From: Gluconobacter roseus NBRC 3990
GTDB lineage: Bacteria; Pseudomonadota; Alphaproteobacteria; Acetobacterales; Acetobacteraceae
Length of the DNA stretch: 64,000 nt
Reading direction: 5' to 3'
Assembly: GCF_006538885.1 (NCBI RefSeq)
Contig: NZ_BJLY01000001.1
Coordinates: 744,001-808,000 of the forward strand
Both the position numbers and the translations under genes were made by a program. The notes under the pieces were generated by a model. It searched no databases. It was given only the letters and a program-made list of their open reading frames with translations, and had not been told where the DNA came from. Below, one piece after another: positions 52,964 through 61,881 of the stretch (the first letter of the stretch is position 1; every line of letters starts with the position of its first letter).

Positions 52964-54592
52964 CTACTGCGCTGCGACGGCGTCTTCGAGAAGCTGTTTC
53001 ACGCGTTCCACGACGTCCGACCAGTCCGAAAAGCGGGTCTGGCGGACGATTGTCATCTGCGGATACCAGGGCGTATCGTCGCGCCCGTGCAGCCAGCGCC
53101 AGCAGTTGTTGACGCGGTCCATCATGATGACGGGCTTGCCAAGTCCTCCCGCCAGATGAACGGCTGATGTATCTACCGAGACGATGGTGTCGAGGTTCAC
53201 CATCAGGGCTGCCGTGTCGTCCATTGTGTGACATTCGGGCATGAAATTGATCAGCTCACCCGGAAAATCGGGGATCTGCTCGGCCGGACGATCTTTCTGC
53301 AGGGAATAAAAACTTGCACCTTCGATATCCGCCAGCGGGGCAAGTGCGGAAAGTGGCAGGGAACGCTGGCGATCCACCATCAGGGCCGCCGTATCCTCGG
53401 GACGCGCCGCGCCAGCCCAGACCAGACCAACCCTGAACTTGCGGTCATCCTGAAGACGCTGGCGCCACATCTCGGCTTTTTGGCGGTCCGCGCTGAGATA
53501 GGGAACGGGGGCTCCCATTGCGTCTGGCGTACCGGAAAAGGCGCGGGGCAGGCTGATGAACGGGCAGTGATAGTCGTATTCGGGTGTTGTGCCGCCAAAC
53601 TGGACTTCCGCAGCACCTGTCACACGCTCGCAGATTGCAGCCAGTGTTTCCGTGCCCCAGATATGGACGATGGCGCCTGTCCGGGCGAGGGGCGGAATGT
53701 AGCGCAGATACATCAGTGTATCGCCCAGACCCTCTTCCTGCGTGACGAGGACGCGCTTGCCCTTGAGATCCAGCGATGGAGAAATATTGGGCAGCAGGCG
53801 GTCCAGCGGCATACTGGTGTGGCCTGGTAATCCGAAACGCCATTCATGCTCGGCCCAGCCCTGCGCCATGCGGCCGCTTTTGAGCATGGTGATGGAATGG
53901 TTCAGCCGGAGCCTTGGGTCACCCGGCGCCATCGGGACCGCCTTGCGGTAAAGATTGGCGGCTTCTTCCATCCGGCCCACATTGCTGAGAATGCAGGCCA
54001 TATTGCAAAGTGGCTCCCAGTCATCCGGGTCGCTTTCGCACAGTCCGGCCATGACAGAGAGCGCGCTTTCGAAGCGGCCTGTTTCCGTCAGGAGAAGAGC
54101 AAGAAGGTTGAGCGTGCCGCGGTTATTGGGATGCTGCTGGAGGCTCTGGCGCAGCAGGAGTTCTGCCTCGTCGAAGCGGCCAAGCTGGATCAGCACGGTC
54201 GCCTCCGCATCCATCAGGCGCGCATCCTGTGGCATTCTTCTGCGACAGATTTCAAGTAAGGGAAGCAGGTCGTCCCGTCGGCGCAGGCGGACGGCTTCAT
54301 CCAGCAGCAGAGTGATCGCGTGCGGGCCGGAATTTGTGCTGGCCTTCTCAAGCTCCTCTGCACAGTCCTCATAACGGTGAAGGTGGAACAGGGCGCGGGC
54401 GCGGACATAATGGAGTGCCGGGATATCCAGGACTTCTTCGGAAGCGGGGCCGGCGAGAGCGAGAGCCTGCGCAGGGTCTTTGCGATTCAGGGCATCCTGG
54501 GCCTGAGCCAGACGGTCGGCTGGGCTGTTCTGTTCCGCTCCAGTTGTTGAAGCCGGATCATCAAGGGCTGGTCTGTCCAGACTGGCAGACAT
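52964..54592 (-). CDS. TPR protein with GT-B glycosyltransferase-like domain
   Basis: A 542-residue cytosolic protein. Residues about 25-235 are TPR-type helical repeats (ALHYVRARALFHLHRYEDCA, LNLLALLLTETGRFESALS, CNMACILSNVGRMEEAANLY). From about 275 a GT-B-like fold begins: VLVTQEEGLGDTLMYLRYIP, a loop similar to heptosyltransferase/SPINDLY-like proteins, then VGLVWAGAARPED and, near the end, SVDTSAVHLAGGLGKPV. This is the family often found in acetic acid bacteria and rhizobia, likely a protein or polysaccharide glycosyltransferase. Donor and acceptor are unknown. It lies 9 bases after the response regulator stop and is likely co-transcribed with it. Confidence 0.85.
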   Translation of the reverse strand: MSASLDRPALDDPASTTGAEQNSPADRLAQAQDALNRKDPAQALALAGPASEEVLDIPALHYVRARALFHLHRYEDCAEELEKASTNSGPHAITLLLDEAVRLRRRDDLLPLLEICRRRMPQDARLMDAEATVLIQLGRFDEAELLLRQSLQQHPNNRGTLNLLALLLTETGRFESALSVMAGLCESDPDDWEPLCNMACILSNVGRMEEAANLYRKAVPMAPGDPRLRLNHSITMLKSGRMAQGWAEHEWRFGLPGHTSMPLDRLLPNISPSLDLKGKRVLVTQEEGLGDTLMYLRYIPPLARTGAIVHIWGTETLAAICERVTGAAEVQFGGTTPEYDYHCPFISLPRAFSGTPDAMGAPVPYLSADRQKAEMWRQRLQDDRKFRVGLVWAGAARPEDTAALMVDRQRSLPLSALAPLADIEGASFYSLQKDRPAEQIPDFPGELINFMPECHTMDDTAALMVNLDTIVSVDTSAVHLAGGLGKPVIMMDRVNNCWRWLHGRDDTPWYPQMTIVRQTRFSDWSDVVERVKQLLEDAVAAQ

Positions 54593-54601
54593 ACGGATCT
54601 C

Positions 54602-54982
54602 CTAGTCCGAGGCCGTCGATGTCATGTCCTGAAGGGCCTCCAGAATACTTGCTAGCGTATAAGGCTTGGAGATGAAACGGTCCCGTGCGGGATCGCCGGA
54701 TGTCTCATCGCGTCGCAGATCGCCGTGGCCGCTGATATAGATAACTGGAAGGTTCGGCCATCGTTCGCGGGCCGGATTGACGAGGCTCATGCCGTCCCCG
54801 TCCGGGAGAGTCATGTCAGCCACGAGGGCATCAAGCCGGGGCTCCGCGCCGATAATAGCACGGGCCTCGGTGCAGTTGTCTGCTTCCCTCACCGTAAGGC
54901 CGCTATCCAGCAGGAACTCTGCCAGACAGGTTCGGATGAGGAAATCATCTTCGATCAGCAGAACGGTAAGGGAAGGGACCAT
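54602..54982 (-). CDS. Stand-alone response-regulator receiver
   Basis: A 126-residue CheY-like domain without output module. The acidic pocket is LLIEDDFLI (residues 9-17), the phospho-acceptor Asp is in LVADMTLPDG near residue 56, and the conserved switch residues Ser/Thr and Lys appear in VIYISGHGD and FISKPYTLAS. No histidine kinase gene is adjacent, so it is an orphan that may act as a phosphate relay or by protein binding. The next gene in the transcript, a TPR-glycosyltransferase, starts 9 bases after; the SDR ends 5 bases before. That placement suggests shared expression. Confidence 0.9.
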   Translation of the reverse strand: MVPSLTVLLIEDDFLIRTCLAEFLLDSGLTVREADNCTEARAIIGAEPRLDALVADMTLPDGDGMSLVNPARERWPNLPVIYISGHGDLRRDETSGDPARDRFISKPYTLASILEALQDMTSTASD

Positions 54983-54987
54983 AGGGT

Positions 54988-55788
54988 TTATGAGGACCAG
55001 TTCTTTTCAAAATCGCCATAAAGCGTCAGACCGCCATCGACATACAGGGTCTGGCCCGTGATGTAGGTGCTGTCCTCGGCGGCAAGGAAGGTGATGGCGT
55101 CCGCGATTTCGCGGCTTTCACCCGGGCGCTTCATCGGGATATGGCTTGCAACAGCCTTGTACTGTTCGGGATCGTTGACCCAGGACATGTTGATCGGCGT
55201 CACAATGGCTCCCGGAGCCACGGCGTTCACGCGGATGCCACGGCCGGCATATTCGAGCGCCAGCGTACGGACGATGTTGCCGACGGCACCCTTGGACGCG
55301 GAATAGCCCAGATAATGCGGCTTGGGGATGATCTGGTGAACGGAGGAGTTCACGATGATCGTGCCCTTGATGCCATTCTCCAGCCAGTAGCGGATGACTT
55401 CGCGACAGGGCAGCATCACGCCGGTCACGTTGACGGCCATCATGCCCTCGAAATCTTCGAGCTTGATGTCCTCGGACGGCGAGGGGATCTGATAGCCTGC
55501 ATTGCAGACCAGCACGTCCAGGCCACCCATGACCTTGATGCTCTCGGCAACCAGGCGCTTGACGTCTTCTTCCTTGGAAATGTCACCCGTGGCGATCGGG
55601 TGTTCTCCGCCAGAGACCTTGGGAAGCTTCTCGCGGACTGCGATCAGCTTGTCTTCCTTGCGGCCGTTAAGGGCGACCTGCGCACCTTCTTCGGCAAAAC
55701 GAAGCGCTGTGGCCTCTCCAATTCCCTGGGACGCCCCGGTGACGAGGACTTTTTTGCCGGCGAAACGGTCTTTGTAAGGGGCAGGCAT
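54988..55788 (-). CDS. Glucose 1-dehydrogenase-like SDR
   Basis: A 266-residue classical short-chain dehydrogenase. The cofactor motif is VLVTGASQGIGEATAL, followed by Asn-Gly-Arg-Lys after beta-2, which favours NADP(H). VCNAGYQIPSP is the Asn-Ala-Gly block, and the catalytic Ser, Tyr and Lys are in IIVNSSVHQII and YLGYSASKGAV. The C-terminal TYITGQTLYVDGGLTLYGDF is typical of glucose 1-dehydrogenases. Cytosolic glucose oxidation to gluconate is likely in an acetic acid bacterium, but sugar-alcohol substrates cannot be excluded. The start is ATG 55788. It is the first gene of SDR-receiver-TPR. Confidence 0.88.
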   Translation of the reverse strand: MPAPYKDRFAGKKVLVTGASQGIGEATALRFAEEGAQVALNGRKEDKLIAVREKLPKVSGGEHPIATGDISKEEDVKRLVAESIKVMGGLDVLVCNAGYQIPSPSEDIKLEDFEGMMAVNVTGVMLPCREVIRYWLENGIKGTIIVNSSVHQIIPKPHYLGYSASKGAVGNIVRTLALEYAGRGIRVNAVAPGAIVTPINMSWVNDPEQYKAVASHIPMKRPGESREIADAITFLAAEDSTYITGQTLYVDGGLTLYGDFEKNWSS

Positions 55789-55949
55789 GTGGCCTCACCT
55801 CTCCTTGTGAACTGCAGGTTTGAAAATGTGGTTTGAAACACATCGGTGAACGGGATCTTCCTCGCCAACGCAGAAGACCCCGTCCGGGATGCGAAGAAAA
55901 CCACATTACAGGTCCATATTGGAGAAGTGAGCAGTTTTCAAATGGCGCT

Positions 55950-56537
55950 TCAGGCGGCCTTCATGGTCTTGGTCAGGTTTTCGAGAACCTGTGCCGGGTC
56001 GACATTTTCCAGAACCGCGACTTCAGCAACGAAACGTTCCTGTGCAGCTTCGAACAGCTTGCGCTCGGAGAAACTGCCATCAAGGCTGTCGACGTTGCGG
56101 CGCAGGTCACGCAGAACTTCGGCAATCTGGATCAGGTCACCGGAGTTGATCTTTTCCTGATAGGCCACGGCGCGACGGGCCCACATGCCCTTGCTGACAT
56201 GCGGCTTGCCCTTGATGACGGTCATTGCCTTGTCGACGATGTCACGCGTGACGATCTTGCGCAGGCCGGCCTTGCGGGCCTTGGCCAGCGGGATGCGCAG
56301 GGTCATCTGGTTGCCGGGGAACGAGATCTGGATCATTTCGATCGAGGTGTCGGCGACTTCGACCATGCCGATCTTGTCCACGCGCCCGACGCCATGGGCG
56401 GCGTAGACAATGGAGTCACCTTCGCGGAAGGGGTCGGTCTCGTGGTCCGGATCGGTCTGACGGGCCGTGTTGTTGGCGGCGACACGAGCCATTTCATCGG
56501 TCATGCCGCCCTTCTGGGGGCTTTTGAACGTGTTCAT
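55950..56537 (-). CDS. carD: CarD-family transcription regulator
   Basis: A 195-residue RNA-polymerase-binding regulator. An N-terminal polar leader of about 35 residues precedes the Tudor-like CarD/CdnL domain (FREGDSIVYAAHGVGRVDKIG through LRIPLAKARKAGLRKIV). A helical DNA-binding C-terminal domain follows (GMWARRAVAYQEKINSGDLI, RNVDSLDGSFSERKLFEAA). The family stabilises open complexes, often at rRNA promoters. It is monocistronic, on the minus strand, downstream of the bestrophin terminator. About 160 bases lie between it and the SDR start. Confidence 0.93.
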   Translation of the reverse strand: MNTFKSPQKGGMTDEMARVAANNTARQTDPDHETDPFREGDSIVYAAHGVGRVDKIGMVEVADTSIEMIQISFPGNQMTLRIPLAKARKAGLRKIVTRDIVDKAMTVIKGKPHVSKGMWARRAVAYQEKINSGDLIQIAEVLRDLRRNVDSLDGSFSERKLFEAAQERFVAEVAVLENVDPAQVLENLTKTMKAA

Positions 56538-56555
56538 AGCCGCAGGTTATAGCAG

Positions 56556-56592
56556 AAAAACCCCCTCCTGTCTTGCCCGTTCGCAGGAGGGG
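56556..56592 (-). terminator. Rho-independent terminator of the bestrophin gene
   Basis: CCCCTCCTG (56562-56570) and CAGGAGGGG (56584-56592) form a perfect 9-base stem with a 13-base loop. Five A residues at 56556-56560 give the T-run on the minus strand. It separates bestrophin from carD. Confidence 0.9.
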
Positions 56593-56614
56593 TGCCCTGT
56601 GGCGCGCTATGCCG

Positions 56615-57490
56615 TCAGGGCTGCACGCCGTGGATCGGCTGGATGGGGTCGGGCGGCGTATCGCCAATCGGTTGCAGGAGGTCGCGTTCGATCGTGCGGG
56701 CCATCGTCAGCATGGGCAGGGCGTGGACGCTCTTCTTGAAGGGTTCCTGAAGGTCGCGGCCGCTGCGATCGAGCATCTGGAACAGCATGCCAATGATGCT
56801 GGAGCCCAGCGGCGTGATCCAGCCGAGCGTCTGCACCGCCGAAAGGGGCAGGATGATGCAGAACAGATGCGTCGCAATCTCCGGCAGCATGGAATACTGC
56901 GCGGGGAGAGGCGTGTTCCTGATCCGCTCCAGTCCGCCCTGCGCGTTGGCGATGTCGGACAGGATGCGGTCCACCGTACCATGCACCGCACCATCGATTC
57001 CCTTGAGTTCGACCTCGTCCCGCACGCCCAGACCGATCTGATAGAGCAGCATGTTCGCCGTGTTCGAGCAGGAAAACACCTTCTCGTACATCTCAGGCGT
57101 CAGCAGCCTTTTCGTGTCCTCGTTGGGCGGATCGCCCCTCAGCGCTGCGCGCAGGACATGCGGATAGGCGGCCATGGCGCGGGCCAGATCCGGACGTCCG
57201 CCCAGAAGGGTTGCGGTTTCACGACCGAATGAGCGGCAGTTATTGGTGATCGCGCCCCAAAGAGTCCGGCCTTCCCACCAGCGGTTATAGGCCGCGTTGT
57301 TGCGCATGCTGAGGAAGATTGCGAGCGCCGAGCCCATCAGGGAAATCGGGAGCGACGGCTGTTCCATCCAGTCCTGATGATAGATCTGGAACAGGACGAC
57401 CACGACGAAGTCCCACAGCGTCAGGATGACCAAAGGTGGCAGGGATTCCCGGAACAGAATGGCCAGTCCATGCGGACGGTTGACGATCAA
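56615..57490 (-). CDS. Bestrophin-family channel (YneE/UPF0187 type)
   Basis: A 291-residue inner-membrane protein of the bacterial bestrophin family. The signature NNAAYNRWWEGRTLWGAITNN near residue 65 is clear (Arg-Asn-Asn-x-x-Tyr-x-Arg-Trp-Trp-Glu). Four hydrophobic segments flank it, at about 13-40, 48-62, 207-225 and 232-247. Bacterial homologues form pentameric ion channels, selective for sodium in a studied case; physiological role is not known. Divergent from frmA across 180 bases. Confidence 0.9.
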   Translation of the reverse strand: MIVNRPHGLAILFRESLPPLVILTLWDFVVVVLFQIYHQDWMEQPSLPISLMGSALAIFLSMRNNAAYNRWWEGRTLWGAITNNCRSFGRETATLLGGRPDLARAMAAYPHVLRAALRGDPPNEDTKRLLTPEMYEKVFSCSNTANMLLYQIGLGVRDEVELKGIDGAVHGTVDRILSDIANAQGGLERIRNTPLPAQYSMLPEIATHLFCIILPLSAVQTLGWITPLGSSIIGMLFQMLDRSGRDLQEPFKKSVHALPMLTMARTIERDLLQPIGDTPPDPIQPIHGVQP

Positions 57491-57633
57491 ACGGCTGTCT
57501 CCTCGGATGGATGGAAAAGTCCATTCAAAGCCTAGCTGTGAAGTCTGCCGGGGGCCAACAGCAAAGGGTGTCTGTCACTTTACTTTCTTTTGCAGCGATC
57601 AGAACCGCCTCTTGCCGCACGCCTGTCCCATAC

Positions 57634-57644
57634 GACACAGTGTC
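57634..57644. promoter_or_regulatory. Candidate operator upstream of frmA
   Basis: The 11-base palindrome GACACAGTGTC ends 26 bases before the frmA ATG, in the frmA-bestrophin divergent region. The position fits a repressor site near the transcription start. The regulator is unknown; no frmR gene is nearby. Confidence 0.4.
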
Positions 57645-57670
57645 TGCACTTTTGAGAGGAGACTGATGTT

Positions 57671-58786
57671 ATGGACGTGACCGCAGCCATTGCGTTCGAG
57701 GCCGGCAGGCCGCTGGAAATCGACACGGTTCAGCTCGAAGGCCCGCGTGACGGGGAAGTGCTGGTCGAGATCATGGCGACCGGGCTGTGCCATACCGACA
57801 AGTACACGCTCTCCGGTCAGGATCCTGAAGGCCTGTTTCCGGCCATTCTCGGGCATGAGGGCGCGGGGATCGTCCGTGAGGTCGGGGCTGGAGTAAAGCA
57901 CCTCAAACCCGGCGATCACGTCATTCCGCTCTATACGCCGGAGTGCCGGGAATGTCCGTCCTGCCTGTCACGCAAGACCAATCTGTGCACGGCCATCCGC
58001 AGCACGCAGGGTAAGGGCGTGATGCCGGATGGCACGTCCCGCTTCTCTTATAAAGGTCAGCCGATCCACCATTATATGGGCTGCTCTACGTTCGCGAATT
58101 TCACGGTCCTGCCGGAGATCTCGCTGGCGAAAATCCGGCCCGACGCGCCGTTCGACAAGGTCTGCTACATCGGCTGCGGTGTGACGACTGGGATCGGCGC
58201 CGTACTGTTCACGGCCAAGGTCGAGCCGGGATCAACGGTTGCGGTGTTCGGGCTGGGTGGCATCGGGCTCAACGTCATTCAGGGTGCCAAAATGGTCGGG
58301 GCAAACCGGATTATCGGCATCGACATCAATCCGGGACGCGAGGCCATGGCCCGCAAGTTCGGCATGACCGACTTCGTGAACCCGAAGGATCTCGGACCGG
58401 ATGGAGACCTCGTCGGCCATCTGATCGAGATGACGGGCGGCGGTGCAGACTACACATTTGAGTGTGTCGGCAATACGACGCTGATGCGTCAGGCGCTGGA
58501 GAGCGCGCATCGTGGCTGGGGCGTGTCCTGTGTCATCGGCGTGGCCGGGGCAGGGCAGGAAATCAGCACGCGTCCGTTCCAGCTCGTGACGGGACGCCGC
58601 TGGATCGGCTCTGCGTTCGGTGGCGCGCGTGGGCGCACCGACGTGCCGAAGATTGTGGACTGGTACATGGAAGGCCGGATCGACATCGACGATCTCATCA
58701 CCCACAAGCTCAAGCTCGCTGACATCAATCTGGGCTTCGACATGATGAGCCGCGGTGAAAGCATCCGCACCGTCGTGGAGTATTGA
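57671..58786 (+). CDS. frmA: S-(hydroxymethyl)glutathione dehydrogenase / class III alcohol dehydrogenase
   Basis: A 371-residue zinc enzyme oxidising the glutathione-formaldehyde adduct. Catalytic zinc ligands are Cys in [14 protein letters not shown], His-Glu in [14 protein letters not shown] and Cys in [13 protein letters not shown]. Four structural-zinc Cys lie in [16 protein letters not shown]. The NAD fold is [18 protein letters not shown]. The Cys-His-Thr-Asp start and [10 protein letters not shown] are class III signatures. ATG 57671 follows a strong GAGAGGAG. The fghA gene begins 2 bases after the stop. Glutathione would come from the gshA product encoded near 10 kb. Confidence 0.96.
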   Translation: MDVTAAIAFEAGRPLEIDTVQLEGPRDGEVLVEIMATGLCHTDKYTLSGQDPEGLFPAILGHEGAGIVREVGAGVKHLKPGDHVIPLYTPECRECPSCLSRKTNLCTAIRSTQGKGVMPDGTSRFSYKGQPIHHYMGCSTFANFTVLPEISLAKIRPDAPFDKVCYIGCGVTTGIGAVLFTAKVEPGSTVAVFGLGGIGLNVIQGAKMVGANRIIGIDINPGREAMARKFGMTDFVNPKDLGPDGDLVGHLIEMTGGGADYTFECVGNTTLMRQALESAHRGWGVSCVIGVAGAGQEISTRPFQLVTGRRWIGSAFGGARGRTDVPKIVDWYMEGRIDIDDLITHKLKLADINLGFDMMSRGESIRTVVEY

Positions 58787-58788
58787 GC

Positions 58789-59637
58789 ATGTCCGACATC
58801 GAAGTTCTGGCGCATCACGCCTGTTTTGACGGCTCACTGCGCTTTGTCCGGCACAATTCGCAGGCGCTTGGCGTTCCGGCGACGTTCGGGATCTTTCTTC
58901 CGAAAGAAGCTCTGGCGGGGCAGAAAGTCCCCGTCATTCATCTGCTGGCCGGGCTGACCGCGACGCAGGAGACGTTCCTCATCAAGGCCAACGCCATCCG
59001 CTTTGCTGCCGAGAATGGCATCGCGCTGGTGGCTCCCGATACGTCCCCGCGCCATACGGGGACAAAAGGTGAGGACGACAGTTACGATCTGGGATCGGGT
59101 GCGGGCTTCTATATCAACGCCACGTCCGAGCCCTGGAGCCATCACTACCGGATGGAGACCTATGTCGGGGAAGAGCTGCCCGCGCTGACGGAGCGGCTCT
59201 ATCCGCTGGATGGTGCCCGGCGCGGTATCATGGGACATTCCATGGGCGGCATGGGGGCACTATTACAGGCGCTGAAATATCCCGATCGCTGGAAGACCGT
59301 CTCGGCTTTCGCGCCGATCTGCCATCCGAGCATCGTGCCCTGGGGACAGAAAGCGTTTGATGCGTATTTCGGCGGCGATCCGGCGAAATGGCAGAGCTGC
59401 GACCCGACGCTCCTGTTGCGCTCGGGGCATAAGCATCCGTCCACCATTCTCGTGGATCAGGGGCTGATGGACCAGTATCTGGCCGATCTGTGCCCGGATG
59501 CGCTGGAGGACGCGGCGAGAGAAGGCAAACAGTCTCTCGAACTCCGTCGTCATGCCGCGTATGACCATTCCTACTGGTTCGTGCAGAGTTTCATCGCCGA
59601 CCATCTGACCCACCATGCCAAAGGGCTTTCCGCGTGA
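58789..59637 (+). CDS. fghA: S-formylglutathione hydrolase
   Basis: A 282-residue alpha/beta hydrolase (esterase D family) that splits S-formylglutathione to formate and glutathione, completing formaldehyde removal. The nucleophile Ser is in IMGHSMGGMGALLQ. The Asp is in ILVDQGLMDQYL, and the His is in AAYDHSYWFVQSF. VIHLLAGLTATQETF is the N-terminal family block. ATG 58789 follows the frmA stop; the upstream TTG 58783 is in frame but unlikely. Overlaps the RNase T2 start by 4 bases (GTGA). Confidence 0.95.
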   Translation: MSDIEVLAHHACFDGSLRFVRHNSQALGVPATFGIFLPKEALAGQKVPVIHLLAGLTATQETFLIKANAIRFAAENGIALVAPDTSPRHTGTKGEDDSYDLGSGAGFYINATSEPWSHHYRMETYVGEELPALTERLYPLDGARRGIMGHSMGGMGALLQALKYPDRWKTVSAFAPICHPSIVPWGQKAFDAYFGGDPAKWQSCDPTLLLRSGHKHPSTILVDQGLMDQYLADLCPDALEDAAREGKQSLELRRHAAYDHSYWFVQSFIADHLTHHAKGLSA

Positions 59638-60398
59638 AGCGTTCCGTTCTTGTCGCTCTTTTCCTGCTGGGAGGCTGTGTCTCGCAGGCTCCAACCGGGC
59701 CTTCGATCACGCCCACGGCCCATACCGATTTCCGGCATGACACGCTGGCCCTGACCTGGCAGCCGGGTTTCTGTGCCACGGGCGGTGGATGTGAATGGGA
59801 CCAGACACATCGCATCTCGATCGGTCTGCACGGGCTTTGGGCGTCCGAACCGCATGCTCTGGAAGCACAGGGCGTGCCGGTGCAGGAATGGTGGTCCAAA
59901 GGCTGTGATCTTTATGATCACAACGACACCCCGCCGCAGCTCCTGCCGACAACAGTCGAGGCGCTTCGCGGTGTTGTGCCGCATCTGAAGAAGCCGCTTT
60001 ACGTACATGAATACACCAAGCATGCGCGCTGCTTTGGCTATGATGCGGATCGCTTCTTCATCACGTCCATGGAAATGCGGGACCGGTTCGCGGCTTCGGC
60101 CTTCGGGCTGTGGCTGGCGCAACAGTCCGGATTTCAGGTCAACCGCGATGACATGCTGGCCACCTTCGCACGTCTGATGAACGTCCGGGACAGTCGGGCC
60201 CTTCAGGTCCGCTGCGAACCGGCCCATAACGGCCAGATGGTGCTGACACAGCTCTGGTTCACGCTGGACCCGAAGAAGCTCTCGCGCTTCCCGTATGAAG
60301 GGGCTTACCTGTCCTCACCGGACGATCAGAATGGCTGCCCGGCCACGTTCCTCGTGCCGGGCTGGACGGCGCCGTCTGCGGCCGATCAGCGGCCGTAA
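59634..60398 (+). CDS. Lipoprotein ribonuclease T2
   Basis: A 254-residue protein starting at GTG 59634. A short lipoprotein signal has the lipobox Leu-Gly-Gly-Cys (Cys15), so the mature protein should be membrane-anchored and periplasmic. The two T2 catalytic blocks are present: LHGLWAS (CAS1 with catalytic His) and VHEYTKHARC (CAS2, retaining His-Glu-x2-Lys-His-x2-Cys). Other cysteines could form the family disulfides. It would cut RNA to oligonucleotides in the periplasm. Its start overlaps the fghA stop by 4 bases, so it is translationally coupled to the formaldehyde genes, an unusual partner. Converges with hisI, overlapping 13 bases. Confidence 0.88.
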   Translation: MKRSVLVALFLLGGCVSQAPTGPSITPTAHTDFRHDTLALTWQPGFCATGGGCEWDQTHRISIGLHGLWASEPHALEAQGVPVQEWWSKGCDLYDHNDTPPQLLPTTVEALRGVVPHLKKPLYVHEYTKHARCFGYDADRFFITSMEMRDRFAASAFGLWLAQQSGFQVNRDDMLATFARLMNVRDSRALQVRCEPAHNGQMVLTQLWFTLDPKKLSRFPYEGAYLSSPDDQNGCPATFLVPGWTAPSAADQRP

Positions 60399-60796
60399 AG
60401 CTCTTCGGCGCTGATTTCGGGCTGCGAGGTATCGCGCAGCCCGTCCGGCGTCACCCCGTGATAGAAACAGCTCCGACGACCGGTGTGGCAGGCCACGCCG
60501 GTCTGGTCGACGATCATGAGAACGGCGTCCATGTCGCAGTCCAGCCGGGCTTCGATGAGCTTCTGCTGCTGGCCCGAGGTCTCGCCCTTGCGCCAGAGCT
60601 TCTGGCGGCTGCGGGACCAGTAGCAGACACGGCCCGTCAGAAGCGTCTCACGCAGGGCATCTGCGTTCATCCAGGCCAGCATCAGCACCACACCATCCGG
60701 CGCCTGCGCCAGCGCGGAAATCAGGCCGTGCGCGTCGAACTTCACCTGCGCGATGATGTCATCGACAATGGACGGGGCGGGGGGAACATAGGTCAC
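60386..60796 (-). CDS. hisI: Phosphoribosyl-AMP cyclohydrolase
   Basis: A 136-residue enzyme for the third step of histidine synthesis. Signatures are VVLMLAWMNADALRETLLTG, VCYWSRSRQKLWRKGETSG and the metal-binding DCDMDAVLMIVDQTG with Cys in ACHTGRRSCFYHG. It is the monofunctional form, with no HisE domain. GTG 60796 overlaps the ygfZ stop by 4 bases (GTGA) and has GGAG upstream. The frame is open to 60856 within ygfZ. Being separated from other his genes is common in alphaproteobacteria. Confidence 0.94.
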   Translation of the reverse strand: MTYVPPAPSIVDDIIAQVKFDAHGLISALAQAPDGVVLMLAWMNADALRETLLTGRVCYWSRSRQKLWRKGETSGQQQKLIEARLDCDMDAVLMIVDQTGVACHTGRRSCFYHGVTPDGLRDTSQPEISAEELYGR

Positions 60797-61605
60797 GAAC
60801 GCATCTCCTCGGGAAACCAGACGGGCCACGCTACAGAAAGCGGCTGTCCATTGCATGTCAGGTCCGATGCGGACCAGGCGTCACGTCGCAGCATGGCGAG
60901 TGCCCGATTGCCATTGCGGGAGCGGATGTCGCCTACTTCGCGCTCGCCGGAAACGATGACGCCGCCTTCGTCGGAGAAAGTGCCCTCCGACAGGACAACC
61001 GGGAGCAGGCGGCGCTTGACGAGACCGCGGTAATAGGTGCGGGCGGTGAGTTCCTGCCCCATATAGCAGCCCTTTTTCCAGGACACGCCGTGCAGAAGAT
61101 CCATGTCGGCTTCGAGCGCCAGCGTCTGCTCGCTCTCGAAATCCATGACGTCGGGCAGGCCAAGCAGGAGGCGGCGTTCGAGAAACGCGGATGGTGTCTC
61201 GCCGCTCTGATCCGTTCCGGACACGATGGCCCGCCAGCCTGCACCCTCACAGCGCGGATCGGGCGCGCTGCTGAGGGCATCCGGTGGCACGGAGTGGCTG
61301 TCCGCACCGGTTATGACGCGCAGATCCGTCTTCTCGATCTGCACATCTGCACGCAGGCGAAAGCGTGACAGGCGTTTGACGAGCATGTTGGCATGGTCTG
61401 CCGCGCAGTCCATCAGGATCCGGTCCGGCGCCTCATACAGGAAGAACTCGCTCAGCCAGCGTCCCTGCGGCGTGAGCAGCGCGCTCCAGACAGCCGTCGC
61501 GGGCGTCAGATCCTGGACGTCATTCGTGATGAGGCCCTGAAGAAAGCTGGTCCGGTCCGATCCCGTAAAAGACAGGACGGCGCGGTGGGAGAGAGATCCG
61601 TGCAT
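60793..61605 (-). CDS. ygfZ: Folate-binding Fe-S assembly factor YgfZ
   Basis: A 270-residue GcvT-like protein that supports Fe-S enzymes such as MiaB. The family signature Lys-Gly-Cys-Tyr-x-Gly-Gln-Glu is in SWKKGCYMGQELTARTYYRG. The N-terminal LSFTGSDRTSFLQGLITNDV and FFLYEAPDRILMDC are family blocks. ATG 61605 gives the usual length; ATG 61647 and the frame limit 61668 are upstream options with no good ribosome site. Co-translated with hisI. The upstream 276 bases face the sensor gene and contain a 6-base inverted repeat AGAAAT-N5-ATTTCT (61741-61757). Confidence 0.93.
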   Translation of the reverse strand: MHGSLSHRAVLSFTGSDRTSFLQGLITNDVQDLTPATAVWSALLTPQGRWLSEFFLYEAPDRILMDCAADHANMLVKRLSRFRLRADVQIEKTDLRVITGADSHSVPPDALSSAPDPRCEGAGWRAIVSGTDQSGETPSAFLERRLLLGLPDVMDFESEQTLALEADMDLLHGVSWKKGCYMGQELTARTYYRGLVKRRLLPVVLSEGTFSDEGGVIVSGEREVGDIRSRNGNRALAMLRRDAWSASDLTCNGQPLSVAWPVWFPEEMRS

Positions 61606-61881
61606 GTATGACACCGCAGTTTCGACGGTTTCCAGCAAAACCACCATGTTGGAAAACTGCCTGACCATAACGGTGAAATCTGCGGGCCGCCATATCTGCC
61701 TTGGACCAGCATGCTCAAAAGTCGGTTGGACAGATCATGTAGAAATGATGAATTTCTGATGTAAGCCTCTGTTTCAGATCATGGCTGCGGGTTGCAGTCT
61801 GGCAGTACTCGGGGGATATTGCCGTATCGCGGTAGTACGGCCCTGTTCCGCGACCCCGTGCCTGTCCGGAGAGAGAAGACG

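Noticed and set aside
55825-55907. 10-base inverted repeat AATGTGGTTT/AAACCACATT upstream of the SDR
   Set aside because: Arms are 63 bases apart with no internal structure; may be chance in an AT-richer gap. Not strong enough to list as a feature.
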